A stretch of 64,000 nt of DNA from Sulfurimonas sediminis. Its GTDB lineage: Bacteria; Campylobacterota; Campylobacteria; Campylobacterales; Sulfurimonadaceae. The stretch covers positions 2,046,001-2,110,000 of the forward strand of contig NZ_CP041235.1 in assembly GCF_014905115.1 (NCBI RefSeq), in the 5' to 3' direction. Below the pieces are notes generated by a model. It was not told where the DNA came from and made no database searches. It was given only the letters and a program-made list of their open reading frames with translations. The translations under genes were made by a program, and so were the position numbers. Each line of letters begins with the position of its first letter. The first letter of the stretch is position 1. This document shows positions 25,840-34,559 of this stretch, piece by piece.

Positions 25840-27424
25840 CAACGCCATTAAGTTAAGCCTACAACCACCTAATTTACGAACTTCCTGCTGATTAGTTTCC
25901 AACATTTTTCTTCTTCATTTTAAGATAATTTATCGAATTGGTGGCTATGGTGGACTTTTGTATATCTTTATCCAGCCGTGGTTTTGATTTCCTATTTGGT
26001 CGAATTACTATTGTATTTGTCAGAAAAAGTTTCTCCATCTGCTCAAGCATATCTTCTATTGGTTCATCCAAATAAAAAAGGTCAAATACCTTATGTTTGA
26101 TGATATTAAAAGAGACTGCTTTATTTACTTTTTGGATATATTTATTCTCTTTGGTTTTCTCTTTTAGGTCTTGGTTTATGTCGTATGTCATGGCAGATTC
26201 ATAGTTTGTCAAAAAGATAGTTGCAAAGAAATCTTGTTTTACTGATAATGCACTTTGACCTGTAAAGTTTTCTAAAGAGAGTCTATTTTTTATCAAATCA
26301 AAGTATGTCTCAATTCCCCATCTAAGAGAGTATAACTCTTTAAACTCTGATGTTTTAAGTACTTCTCTATCAAGTACATTTGTTGCCAACACTTCTACAG
26401 TACCGTTATCTAAAATTACCTGTACAAATCGTATTTTTAACTTTGTAGGTAAATTCAGACTTTTTAGATCATCTCTTATGATTTTAGGAGCATTTATCTC
26501 AAGTATCACATCTTTTTTTTCACTATGTGGAGCAAAAAGAAACTTAGCTTTTGAGAAGCTATTTGTTCTAATACGACAAACTATTTTTGTTTTATTATAA
26601 GCAACTGCAAAGAGTTCAAATGATGGATAACCTCTATCCATAAGCACTAAATCATCCTCTTTACAATACTCAAAGTGATTCATCGCTAGAGTTCGCTCAT
26701 CATAAGCTATAAGCTCATTTATTTGACTACTATTTTTATTCTCAATACAAGAATCAAGTGCAATATTATTAAGCACATCAAAGAGGCAAGATACTCGTGC
26801 TTGAGAGACATCTTTAGCATAATCTTTTATCTGACATTTAACCTTCATAGGATTAAACTCTTTTTTTACATCCTCTGTATTTGGAAGTGTTACAATAGAA
26901 CCATCTACAGCTAAGATTCTATATCCTTTATAGGTTTCATAATCTCCATCTTTGTAAAAGATTTCAGCTGCCATCTGTGCAAACTCTTCAAATGCTGTAT
27001 AGTTAAGTTTCGCTCGTGCTTGCGTATATGCACTATTAGAGATAGTGACATCTTCACCTAAAGCAAGTTGTGTATCATTAATGCTGTTTTGTAAAGATTT
27101 ATTACTCTTTTTAATCATCATAGTCATAATTTTAGCAAACCCTAGCTTTCTATCCCTTGTAAAAGAATTTATTCCAATTTTATGTTTCATCTGGAAAGAT
27201 TCTTCTCTTTTTTTGTCTTTAAAAACTCCCGAAATTTCGATAGTTTTTTTTAACATAACCAACCCTTAATATATAAATATATTATACTCAAATAACACTT
27301 TCAGATAGCTTTGAAATCCCTATATTAAGTGGTTTGTAAAGATTTTACAAAATGTTTTTTATAGTTTTTTTTAAAACTTCAAGCTATTTTTTAGTTCTTC
27401 TCATTGCTTAACTTAATGGCGTTG
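25840..27424 (-). mobile_element. IS4-family insertion sequence with 11-bp target duplication
   Basis: A 1585-base element with 19-bp perfect terminal inverted repeats CAACGCCATTAAGTTAAGC (25840-25858, inverted at 27406-27424). Each side is flanked by ACCCCCCCCCG (25829-25839 and 27425-27435), an 11-base duplication, the size typical of IS4 elements. The target was therefore a run of nine cytosines. One transposase gene fills the interior; the right-hand 145 bases between gene start and end are non-coding. Confidence 0.95.
25892..27256 (-). CDS. IS4-family transposase
   Basis: DDE transposase of 454 residues from ATG 27256, which AAGGG precedes; a TTG two codons upstream is also open. Catalytic Asp residues lie in ILAVDGSIVTLPN and VLMDRGYPS. 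The IS4 signature Y-x2-R-x3-E-x6-K is complete in YSLRWGIETYFDLIK. No frameshift or stop is visible, so the element looks able to move. No TTACATGTAA palindrome is present. Confidence 0.95.
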   Translation of the reverse strand: MLKKTIEISGVFKDKKREESFQMKHKIGINSFTRDRKLGFAKIMTMMIKKSNKSLQNSINDTQLALGEDVTISNSAYTQARAKLNYTAFEEFAQMAAEIFYKDGDYETYKGYRILAVDGSIVTLPNTEDVKKEFNPMKVKCQIKDYAKDVSQARVSCLFDVLNNIALDSCIENKNSSQINELIAYDERTLAMNHFEYCKEDDLVLMDRGYPSFELFAVAYNKTKIVCRIRTNSFSKAKFLFAPHSEKKDVILEINAPKIIRDDLKSLNLPTKLKIRFVQVILDNGTVEVLATNVLDREVLKTSEFKELYSLRWGIETYFDLIKNRLSLENFTGQSALSVKQDFFATIFLTNYESAMTYDINQDLKEKTKENKYIQKVNKAVSFNIIKHKVFDLFYLDEPIEDMLEQMEKLFLTNTIVIRPNRKSKPRLDKDIQKSTIATNSINYLKMKKKNVGN

Positions 27425-27425
27425 A

Positions 27426-27434
27426 CCCCCCCCC
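27426..27434 (+). repeat. C9 homopolymer tract upstream of the first EAL gene
   Basis: Nine cytosines, duplicated at 25830-25838 by the IS4 insertion. Before insertion there was one tract between modC and the EAL gene, about 70 bases ahead of its start codon. Long C or G tracts are common phase-variation sites in Campylobacterota; here it would affect transcription, not reading frame. Confidence 0.8.
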
Positions 27435-27503
27435 GTTTATTATAAATAAATATTAATTATATATATGCTAAGCTATATTCAATCAAGATTAGGAAGTATA
27501 ATG

Positions 27504-29180
27504 ATGTCTGAAAAATATTGGGAAATTTTAGTCGTTGATGATGATGTTGCTGTGCATAATGTGATCAAAAAAGAACTGCAAAATATTTCAATTCAAAACA
27601 AACCTGTAAAAATCCTCCATGCACATAATGCTCAAGAAGCCAAAGAACTCTTAAAAGACAACTCCGATACTTCAATCGCTTTTATAGACATATCTATGGA
27701 AACACCAGATGCTGGGCTGAAGCTTGTAGAACACATAAGAAATGTTTTGCACAATACAAACTTAAGAATCATTATGATAGACAGCGGAAACTCCCCTGTT
27801 CCTGCAAATAAAATTTTTGATTTTTATGATATTAACGGGTACAAAGAGAGAGCAGAGATACTGAGTGACAAATTCTATCTGATTGTCAGAACTGCCCTCA
27901 AACAGTACGAGCAGTACAAAGAGATAAAATCCAGCAGAGATGAAATCTACAAGAAAATGACAACCAATAATGTCACCAATCTGCCAAACAGAATCAAACT
28001 CTCAGAATATCTCGACACAATGGGAGAAAAATCTCTTATACTCATCAATATAGATGACTTCAGTCTCATCAATGAACATAACGGATTTGACTTCGGCAAT
28101 GAAGTACTGCGTGCTTTTGCAAAATTTCTGGAGAAAAAATACGGCAGATATGCCCAGGTTTTTCATCTGCATTCCGATAATTTCGCACTCTTGTGTGTTA
28201 AACTCGAAAATGAAACAACCGAAGAGAATATTTTACGCATCAAAGACGATATTGCAAAATATATTTTTACCGTCAACGATATAAAAACACGCCTTACCGC
28301 AAGCATAGGGATTGCACTCTATGAACGGGGCAATATCATCCAAAAAGCGGAGTTTGCCCTCAAAGAGGCACGCCGTTACGGCAAGAACAGTATTCAAAAA
28401 TATACAGATAATTTAAACATACTCCGGACAATTCATACCAATTCATTATGGAGCACACGAGTACGCGATGCCCTGCACAACCATAAAATGCATACCTATT
28501 TTCAGCCTATTTTGGAAGTAAAAACCGGTAAAATCATTAAATACGAAGCCCTTGTCAGACTTGAATACGAGAATGAAATCTACTCTCCTTTTCATTTTTT
28601 GGATGCGGCACTCTACAGCGGGCAGATATTTAAAATATTTCAGTTTGTCCTTGAAGAGGCCTGTAAAAAAGCCACCCAAAGCACTTGCTTTTTTACGGTA
28701 AATATCAGCCAGTATGATATGCAGTACCCTGATTTTTTGCAAACAGCAAAAAGAATACTCAAAAAGTACAATCTGCCACACTCCAGAATAACATTTGAAA
28801 TTCTCGAAAATGACAGTATTGCCCACAATAAAAACATTCAGGCACTTTTAAATGAACTCCATACAGAAGGCTTCCGTCTTGCCATAGATGACTTTGGTGC
28901 CCAGTGTTCAAACTTTGGACAGCTGAACAACCTGCCCATAGATTTTATTAAAATTGACGGAGCCTACATCAAAAATATCGTAACAGATGAAAACTCTCAG
29001 ATAGTTACTACCACTATTATTGACTTTGCCCACAAAAAAGGCATTCCGGTGATTGCCGAGTATGTCTGTTCCAAAGAAGTGTATGATTATGTAAAAGCTT
29101 TGGGTGTAGAATATGTGCAGGGGTATGAAATAGCAGAACCGAAACCTGAGTTACAGGAATCAGACTCCTTGTCTCCTTAG
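27504..29180 (+). CDS. REC / DUF3369-like / degenerate GGDEF / EAL regulator, copy A
   Basis: Probable c-di-GMP phosphodiesterase with a receiver input, cytoplasmic. The start is placed at ATG 27504 (MSEKYWEILVVDDD) or the ATG one codon earlier, after AGGAAG at 27491; an upstream ATG at 27465 lacks such a site and the paralogue begins at the same motif. Domains: receiver (1-130; acidic pocket DDD and phospho-Asp in FIDISME), a DUF3369-like link (FYDINGYKERAE), a GGDEF-like domain whose signature reads HSDNF instead of GGDEF, and an EAL domain with EALVR (about residue 345), DDFG (about 461) and IAEYV. The cyclase is likely dead and the esterase likely active. Confidence 0.9.
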   Translation: MSEKYWEILVVDDDVAVHNVIKKELQNISIQNKPVKILHAHNAQEAKELLKDNSDTSIAFIDISMETPDAGLKLVEHIRNVLHNTNLRIIMIDSGNSPVPANKIFDFYDINGYKERAEILSDKFYLIVRTALKQYEQYKEIKSSRDEIYKKMTTNNVTNLPNRIKLSEYLDTMGEKSLILINIDDFSLINEHNGFDFGNEVLRAFAKFLEKKYGRYAQVFHLHSDNFALLCVKLENETTEENILRIKDDIAKYIFTVNDIKTRLTASIGIALYERGNIIQKAEFALKEARRYGKNSIQKYTDNLNILRTIHTNSLWSTRVRDALHNHKMHTYFQPILEVKTGKIIKYEALVRLEYENEIYSPFHFLDAALYSGQIFKIFQFVLEEACKKATQSTCFFTVNISQYDMQYPDFLQTAKRILKKYNLPHSRITFEILENDSIAHNKNIQALLNELHTEGFRLAIDDFGAQCSNFGQLNNLPIDFIKIDGAYIKNIVTDENSQIVTTTIIDFAHKKGIPVIAEYVCSKEVYDYVKALGVEYVQGYEIAEPKPELQESDSLSP

Positions 29181-29281
29181 TACAGACAAAAAGCCTTTCC
29201 TTCTGACAATCCTCATTTAATTGATTAATAAAAGTTTTATGAGCAGCGATATATAATAGTTACTAACGCATGGAGTTCATA

Positions 29282-30934
29282 ATGTCTACAAAATTTTGGG
29301 AAATACTACTGGTTGGCAATGATGCTTTTGTCCACGATATTTTAAAGGAAAAGTTGGGAGATGCCGTCATTTTCCATAAAAAACTCAAAGTACTCCATGC
29401 ACACAACGCAGAAGAAGCACGAAAAATCATTCAAGACAATAAAGATATCGCTGTTGCCTTTATAGATATCAATATAGAAAAGCTGAGCGGCGGACTGCAG
29501 TTAATCAACTACATTCGGGCACAAATCAGTACTACTATGCGCATAGTCATTATAGACAGTGTAGACTCAGCTGTTCCAACTGATGAAATTCTTGAGCATT
29601 ATGATATAAATGACTACAGATCACGCGCCTGCATAGAGTCTCAAAAATTCTTTCTGACTGTACGCGCAGCCATCAAACAGTACCAGCAGTTTAAAGATAT
29701 CCAAGACAAAAAAGATGAAATTTACACGAAGATGACTACAAACGAGGTGACAAAACTGCCAAATCGGCTCAAACTCTCTGAAAATCTCAGCAGTACAGGA
29801 AAGAAATCTCTCATCCTTATCAATATTGATGATTTCAGTGTTATTAACAACCACAACGGATTTGATTTTGGAGACAAGGTTCTGCGGGCTTTTTCCCGAT
29901 TTTTATTGGAAAAATATACACAGGATGCCCAGATTTTTCACCTTGAAGCAGATGTTTTTGCCATGCTCTATACACAGGGGGACACGCTCACAACCGAGCA
30001 GAGAATTACAAAAGTAAAAGATGACATCTACAACCATCTTTTCTCCATCAACGGTATTAAAATACACCTGACTGCCAGTATCGGCGTGGTACTTGATGAC
30101 TATGGAAACATTATACAAAAAGCAGAATTTGCCTTAAAAGAGGCCCGTCTGTATGGAAAGAACAACCTGAAGAAATACAGTGATGACTTGACAATTCTTC
30201 GAACCATTCATTCAAATTCCCTGTGGACAGGAAGAATCCGGGATGCCCTGAGTGAGCATAGGATTCTTACCTATTTTCAGCCTATAAAAAATCTTAAAAC
30301 AGATAAAATTGAAAAATATGAAAGTCTGGTCCGCATAGAGTATGAGGGTGAAATCTATTCTCCCTACCATTTTTTGGATGCCGCCCGCTACAGCGGACAG
30401 CTCTTTGAAATATTTAAAATAATCCTTGAAGAGGCCTGTAAAAAAATTCAGACCAGTGTTTATAATTTTACTGTCAACATCAGTGACTATGACTTGAAAC
30501 ATCCGCAGTTTATGGCAGTTGTGAAAAAAAATATCGAAAAATACAGCATCAGTCCGGAACGACTGACCTTTGAAATTTTGGAAAACAACAGTATCGCAAA
30601 ACACAAAGAGATTCAAAAAACGCTTAATATTTTGCATGATCTCGGGTGTAAACTAGCCATTGATGATTTCGGTGCAGAATGTTCAAATTTCGGACAACTC
30701 AACAACCTAAAAATTGATTTTATAAAAATAGACGGGGTATTTATAAAAAATATCGTTGCAGACAAAAACTCTCAAATCACTGCAAAAACAATACTCGACT
30801 ATGCTCACCAGAAAAATATTCCTGTAATTGCCGAATTTGTCTGTTCCTTGGAAGTTTATAACTATGTAAAAAAAATGGGTATAGATTATGCCCAGGGTTA
30901 TGAGATATCGGAACCTAAACCTGAACTGTCTTAA
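29282..30934 (+). CDS. REC-like / degenerate GGDEF / EAL regulator, copy B
   Basis: Tandem paralogue of the preceding gene with the same domain order; 550 residues from ATG 29282, after GGAG, with TATAAT at 29252-29257 as its own likely promoter. The receiver has lost its acidic pair (GND where copy A has DDD) but keeps an Asp at the phosphorylation site (FIDINIE). The GGDEF signature reads EADVF. The EAL domain keeps the Glu of the signature (ESLVR), the DDFG metal site and IAEFV. It thus looks like a second phosphodiesterase with a receiver that may not be phosphorylated. Divergence between copies is clear throughout, so this is an old duplication. Confidence 0.9.
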   Translation: MSTKFWEILLVGNDAFVHDILKEKLGDAVIFHKKLKVLHAHNAEEARKIIQDNKDIAVAFIDINIEKLSGGLQLINYIRAQISTTMRIVIIDSVDSAVPTDEILEHYDINDYRSRACIESQKFFLTVRAAIKQYQQFKDIQDKKDEIYTKMTTNEVTKLPNRLKLSENLSSTGKKSLILINIDDFSVINNHNGFDFGDKVLRAFSRFLLEKYTQDAQIFHLEADVFAMLYTQGDTLTTEQRITKVKDDIYNHLFSINGIKIHLTASIGVVLDDYGNIIQKAEFALKEARLYGKNNLKKYSDDLTILRTIHSNSLWTGRIRDALSEHRILTYFQPIKNLKTDKIEKYESLVRIEYEGEIYSPYHFLDAARYSGQLFEIFKIILEEACKKIQTSVYNFTVNISDYDLKHPQFMAVVKKNIEKYSISPERLTFEILENNSIAKHKEIQKTLNILHDLGCKLAIDDFGAECSNFGQLNNLKIDFIKIDGVFIKNIVADKNSQITAKTILDYAHQKNIPVIAEFVCSLEVYNYVKKMGIDYAQGYEISEPKPELS

Positions 30935-31019
30935 TGGCAGTGAACTTCCAGGTCATACTAACACTCAAATGGTACCAGTTTTTAAATATCGTTTTGAAAG
31001 TTTGTTAAATAGGGGATTA

Positions 31020-31103
31020 TGGTGCGCAGAGGGGGATTTGAACCCCCACACCCGAAGGCACAACGACCTCAACGTTGCGTGTCTACCGTTCCACCACCTG
31101 CGC
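31020..31103 (-). tRNA. tRNA-Leu(GAG)
   Basis: Read on the minus strand, the gene starts GCGCAGGTGG and ends CTGCGCACCA with CCA encoded. The acceptor stem, D arm (GGTGGTGGAACGGTAGACAC), anticodon stem CAACG/CGTTG with loop TTGAGGT, a long variable arm (TGCCTTCGGGTG) and T arm GGGGGTTCAAATCCCCC are all present. The anticodon is GAG, for CUC/CUU codons; the long variable arm is as expected for leucine. Confidence 0.95.
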
Positions 31104-31130
31104 TTATATTATGCTATTTTTAACAGTTAT

Positions 31131-31175
31131 CACACCCACCTCAACGTTGCGTGTCTACCGTTCCACCACCTGCGC
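31131..31175 (-). pseudogene. 5' half of tRNA-Leu, broken copy
   Basis: From the acceptor 5' strand to the anticodon loop (38 bases, 31138-31175) this repeats the neighbouring tRNA-Leu exactly; after GTTGAGGT twelve bases are missing and seven more match (GGGTGTG) before similarity ends. It lies 27 bases upstream of the intact gene on the same strand and directly behind a TATACC -10-like box, so it may be transcribed with it. It cannot fold as a tRNA. Confidence 0.85.
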
Positions 31176-31194
31176 ATTTGTGTGGTATAAAAGT

Positions 31195-31219
31195 GACCTG
31201 ACTCGTAAAGAGTCAAGTC
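31195..31219 (-). terminator. hairpin after atpE
   Basis: Read on the minus strand, a 10-bp stem GACTTGACTC/GAGTCAGGTC with loop TTTAC, followed by ACTTTT. It lies about 30 bases past the atpE stop and could end its transcript; the T-run is short. Confidence 0.4.
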
Positions 31220-31246
31220 TGAGGTATATTTAGTAATCTTTAAAGA

Positions 31247-31561
31247 TTATCCTAAATACGGGTTAGCATAAAGTGCGATTAACGCAATTACCAATGCATA
31301 AATAACCTGTGCTTCGATCATTGCAAGAGCGATGAACATTGTAGTCATAAGTTTAGCACCAAGACCTGGGTTACGTGCAGTACCAGCGATAGTTGCAGCA
31401 GCAGTGTGACCCATACCGATAGCTCCACCTAATGCAGCAAGACCAAGACCGAGACCGGCAGCGATCATTGAGTATGCTTTAAGAGTTTGGTTGGCAACCT
31501 CACCGTCATTTGCGAATGCAGCAGCAGAAAAAGCTACTAAAAGAAAAAGAATTTTTTTCAT
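31247..31561 (-). CDS. atpE: ATP synthase F0 subunit c
   Basis: Proteolipid ring subunit of the F-type ATP synthase. The 104-residue reading opens with a cleavable-looking hydrophobic leader (MKKILFLLVAFSAAAFA), a feature of this phylum, then the usual two-helix hairpin: first helix rich in Gly and Ala (LGLGLAALGGAIGMG), polar loop GTARNPG, second helix with the ion-binding Glu in ALAMIEAQVIYAL. It stands alone, away from other atp genes. Confidence 0.95.
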   Translation of the reverse strand: MKKILFLLVAFSAAAFANDGEVANQTLKAYSMIAAGLGLGLAALGGAIGMGHTAAATIAGTARNPGLGAKLMTTMFIALAMIEAQVIYALVIALIALYANPYLG

Positions 31562-31702
31562 AATATATTCCTTGAAATAATTACAATCCGTTCGGATAGC
31601 GTAACCTCATTATATGTAATGAAGCAACCTAAACATAAATGCCCAGATTTCCCTACTAGAAATTGATAAGCGCATTATATGAAAGTTTTGCTAAATATTC
31701 TC

Positions 31703-33883
31703 TTATGCAAGACCTAAAGATATTTTATTTCCTTTAAATTCTAAAATTTCCACCTTCACTTTATCGCCTTCGCTTAAAATATCGCTTACATTGTCCACAC
31801 GTTTGTCTTTTGAAAGTTTGGATATGTGCAACAGGCCGTCTGTTCCGTCAGGCAACTCTATAAAAGCACCAAAGTCAACGATTTTTTTCACAGTCCCTTC
31901 GTATTTTCCGCCTACTTCATATTTTATTTTTTCTTTTTTCGGTGCATTGACAATTTTTTGAATATGCTCTTTTGCTCCCTCTACACCATTTTTGTTTTTA
32001 CCGGTAATTTTAACTTTTCCCTCTTTTTTATCTATATCTATCGCCACTTCAAATTTTTCAATCATTTCACGGATTGTCTTTCCTGCCTGACCTATAATTT
32101 CACCGATAAATCCCGGATCAATATGAAAAAATTCTGTAACAGGGAGTACACCGTCATTAAATTCTATTTTAGCCTCTGCATCAAGCATAATATCAATAAT
32201 ATGCGCACGTCCCTCTTTTGCCTGATACAGTGCTTCTTTTAAAATGTTCAGACTTACACCACCGAGTTTGATATCCATCTGCATAGCGGTAATGCCCTCT
32301 TTTGAACCGGTAACCTTGAAATCCATATCTCCATCATGATCTTCAAGACCCATAATGTCAGAAAGAATGGCATAACGCTCTCCATCACTTATCATACCCA
32401 TGGCAATACCTGCAACCGTATCACTTGTCTCAAGCCCTGCAGCTTTAAGCGCGAGATACCCGCCACACACAGTTGCCATTGAAGAAGAACCGTTTGACTC
32501 CAGTATTTCAGACACCAGACGCACTGTCTGTCCATCAAGGTTGAGTATCGGCTCAAGCGCACGTTTTGCTAAATTTCCGTGTCCGAGTTCACGTCTTTTT
32601 GTTCCCATAACAGGAGAAGCTTCCCCTACCGAAAATCCCGGAAAGTTATAATGCACCATAAAGTTTTCATTTTGGGTGCCCGAATCTGTCAAGCCTTCAA
32701 ACATTTGTGCATCTTTTGGTCCGCCCATTGTTAAAACAACAAGAGCCTGTGTCTGTCCACGGGTGAAAAGACAAGAGGCATGCGCAGCAGGCAATACATT
32801 TGTGTCAATACTGATAGGGCGTATTTCTGTCAGAGTACGTCCGTCGGCTCTTACTTTCTCATTGAGTATCTGTGCACGTACCTGTTCTTTTTTGACTGCT
32901 TCTATGGCTGCTTTGAGCTCAAGCTCATCCCATTCCAGATTATTGGTAAGAATTCTTTTTCTCAGGTTTCGCAAAGCAGTTGAACGCTCGGATTTTGCCA
33001 TTTGATTCATAGCATCTATGATATCTTGCATATGACGTTCTTTCACAAAAGCCACCATCTCTTCATTTAAACCGTCTGTTTTGAGTTCCAGAGGTTTTAT
33101 CTCTTTTTGGTACGGTCCAAAGGCCACTTCATATTCAACATTTGAAGCAAAAAGAATTTTTTCTGTTTTATCAAGCACTTCTATCAGTTCATCTTCAGGC
33201 ATTGCATTGGATACATGTGTATCTACCACTATTGTACCGAGACTCGGGTCCATCATCGGGTCAAGCATCGGCTCGTAGGTCTCTTCAACCTCAACCTTTT
33301 CACTGCCGATAGAACGCATCTCTATCATCAGTAAATCTTTCTTCGTTCCTGAAAGGTACAAATCCAGTGTAGAGTTCTTCAGCTGTGAGAGTGTTGGATT
33401 CAATACAAGCTCCCCGTCTACTTTTGCTGCGCGAACCGCACATACACTGCTGTTTATATCTATGTCCGAAGTAAAAAGTGCAGCCGAAGCGGCATTAAGA
33501 GCAAGGACCTGCATATCAGACTCTGCATCTGCCGAAAATACCATAATGGTAATTTGTGTCGGGTGCCCGAATCCTTTTGGAAACAGGGGACGCAGACTTC
33601 TGTCCACTATTCGTGATGTCAGGGTCTCAAAATCACTCGGCTTTGTTTCACGTTTAAAAAATCCTCCCGGAATTTTTCCGGCTGCATATGTTTTTTCTAT
33701 ATACTGTACAGTCAGAGGCAAAAAATCGTCTTTGACAATTTCAGTCTCATCAATCACTACTGTCGCAAGTATTACAGTTTTACCTGATTTAAGCCATGCC
33801 GAACCGTTTGCCTGTTTGGCAACATCACCAAAGGAGTATTCTTCCACTCTGTTTTCTAATTCTAATTTTACATCATACGTCAT
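31703..33883 (-). CDS. pnp: polyribonucleotide nucleotidyltransferase (PNPase)
   Basis: Phosphorolytic 3'-5' exoribonuclease, part of mRNA turnover. The 726 residues contain two RNase PH-like domains, a linking helical domain, then a KH domain (GFIGEIIGQAGKTIREM, about residues 600-616) and an S1 domain (YEGTVKKIVDFGAFIEL to the end). Phosphate and catalytic residues of the second PH domain lie around the segment RRELGHGNLAKRAL. It overlaps the phosphoribosyltransferase gene upstream by 4 bases. Confidence 0.97.
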   Translation of the reverse strand: MTYDVKLELENRVEEYSFGDVAKQANGSAWLKSGKTVILATVVIDETEIVKDDFLPLTVQYIEKTYAAGKIPGGFFKRETKPSDFETLTSRIVDRSLRPLFPKGFGHPTQITIMVFSADAESDMQVLALNAASAALFTSDIDINSSVCAVRAAKVDGELVLNPTLSQLKNSTLDLYLSGTKKDLLMIEMRSIGSEKVEVEETYEPMLDPMMDPSLGTIVVDTHVSNAMPEDELIEVLDKTEKILFASNVEYEVAFGPYQKEIKPLELKTDGLNEEMVAFVKERHMQDIIDAMNQMAKSERSTALRNLRKRILTNNLEWDELELKAAIEAVKKEQVRAQILNEKVRADGRTLTEIRPISIDTNVLPAAHASCLFTRGQTQALVVLTMGGPKDAQMFEGLTDSGTQNENFMVHYNFPGFSVGEASPVMGTKRRELGHGNLAKRALEPILNLDGQTVRLVSEILESNGSSSMATVCGGYLALKAAGLETSDTVAGIAMGMISDGERYAILSDIMGLEDHDGDMDFKVTGSKEGITAMQMDIKLGGVSLNILKEALYQAKEGRAHIIDIMLDAEAKIEFNDGVLPVTEFFHIDPGFIGEIIGQAGKTIREMIEKFEVAIDIDKKEGKVKITGKNKNGVEGAKEHIQKIVNAPKKEKIKYEVGGKYEGTVKKIVDFGAFIELPDGTDGLLHISKLSKDKRVDNVSDILSEGDKVKVEILEFKGNKISLGLA

Positions 33884-34548
33884 CTGTTATCCTTTAAATC
33901 TTTACTGAGTATTTCTTCTATTTCTTCATCGTCCATTATTGTTAAATTCTTATAATATAATGATGTTTCTACATAATCATCTATGTCATACAGAAAAAAT
34001 ATATCATCTACGAATGTTTCTAACAACTCCAAAACATCTCTTGGCAGTACAGGACTGGCAATATAAACTGCTTTTGGTTTCTGGGCCAAAACTGTTTTGA
34101 GTGCAGTCATAAACTTGCTTCCTGTCTCACTTCCCTCATCTACAAGTAAAACAATCTTGTTTTTCATAGGAGGAAACGGTCTTCCTTTGCGATACTTGTA
34201 TATATAGCTAAGTATATCTTCTTCATGCTTTCTATGAGCTTCTCCGTAGATATAATCATACTGTATTCCAAAGGCATTAATCAACTCTTCATTAAGAACA
34301 ATCTCCTCTGTTTCACTGACTCTGGCAACTTCACATTCAGGATTGTTTGGTGCCATAATTGCTTCTGAAAAAAGAATTTCCAGGTTGTTTTTCAACTTGC
34401 CTTTTATCAGTGAAGCCAATTCAAGTCCGCCTTTTGACACTGCAACAATATTCCACGCTTCTTCTTTTAATTTTTGCATAGGCAGTATATCACGAAGCTT
34501 TTGTGCTGCATCTTCTCTGTCTTGTAAAATATGCTTATACTTTTGCAT
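33880..34548 (-). CDS. phosphoribosyltransferase family protein
   Basis: Type I phosphoribosyltransferase fold with the PRPP loop VLLVDEGSETGSKF (about residues 133-146), 222 residues. Members of this kind act in nucleotide salvage or are of unknown use; the substrate is not visible. It begins 11 bases after the lptD stop and runs into pnp with a 4-base overlap. Confidence 0.8.
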   Translation of the reverse strand: MQKYKHILQDREDAAQKLRDILPMQKLKEEAWNIVAVSKGGLELASLIKGKLKNNLEILFSEAIMAPNNPECEVARVSETEEIVLNEELINAFGIQYDYIYGEAHRKHEEDILSYIYKYRKGRPFPPMKNKIVLLVDEGSETGSKFMTALKTVLAQKPKAVYIASPVLPRDVLELLETFVDDIFFLYDIDDYVETSLYYKNLTIMDDEEIEEILSKDLKDNR

Positions 34549-34559
34549 CTTTTTGCATC

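Noticed and set aside
30888-31190. Open frame across the tRNA-Leu region
   Set aside because: It crosses the tRNA and its broken copy and repeats the same peptide twice; it has no ribosome site.
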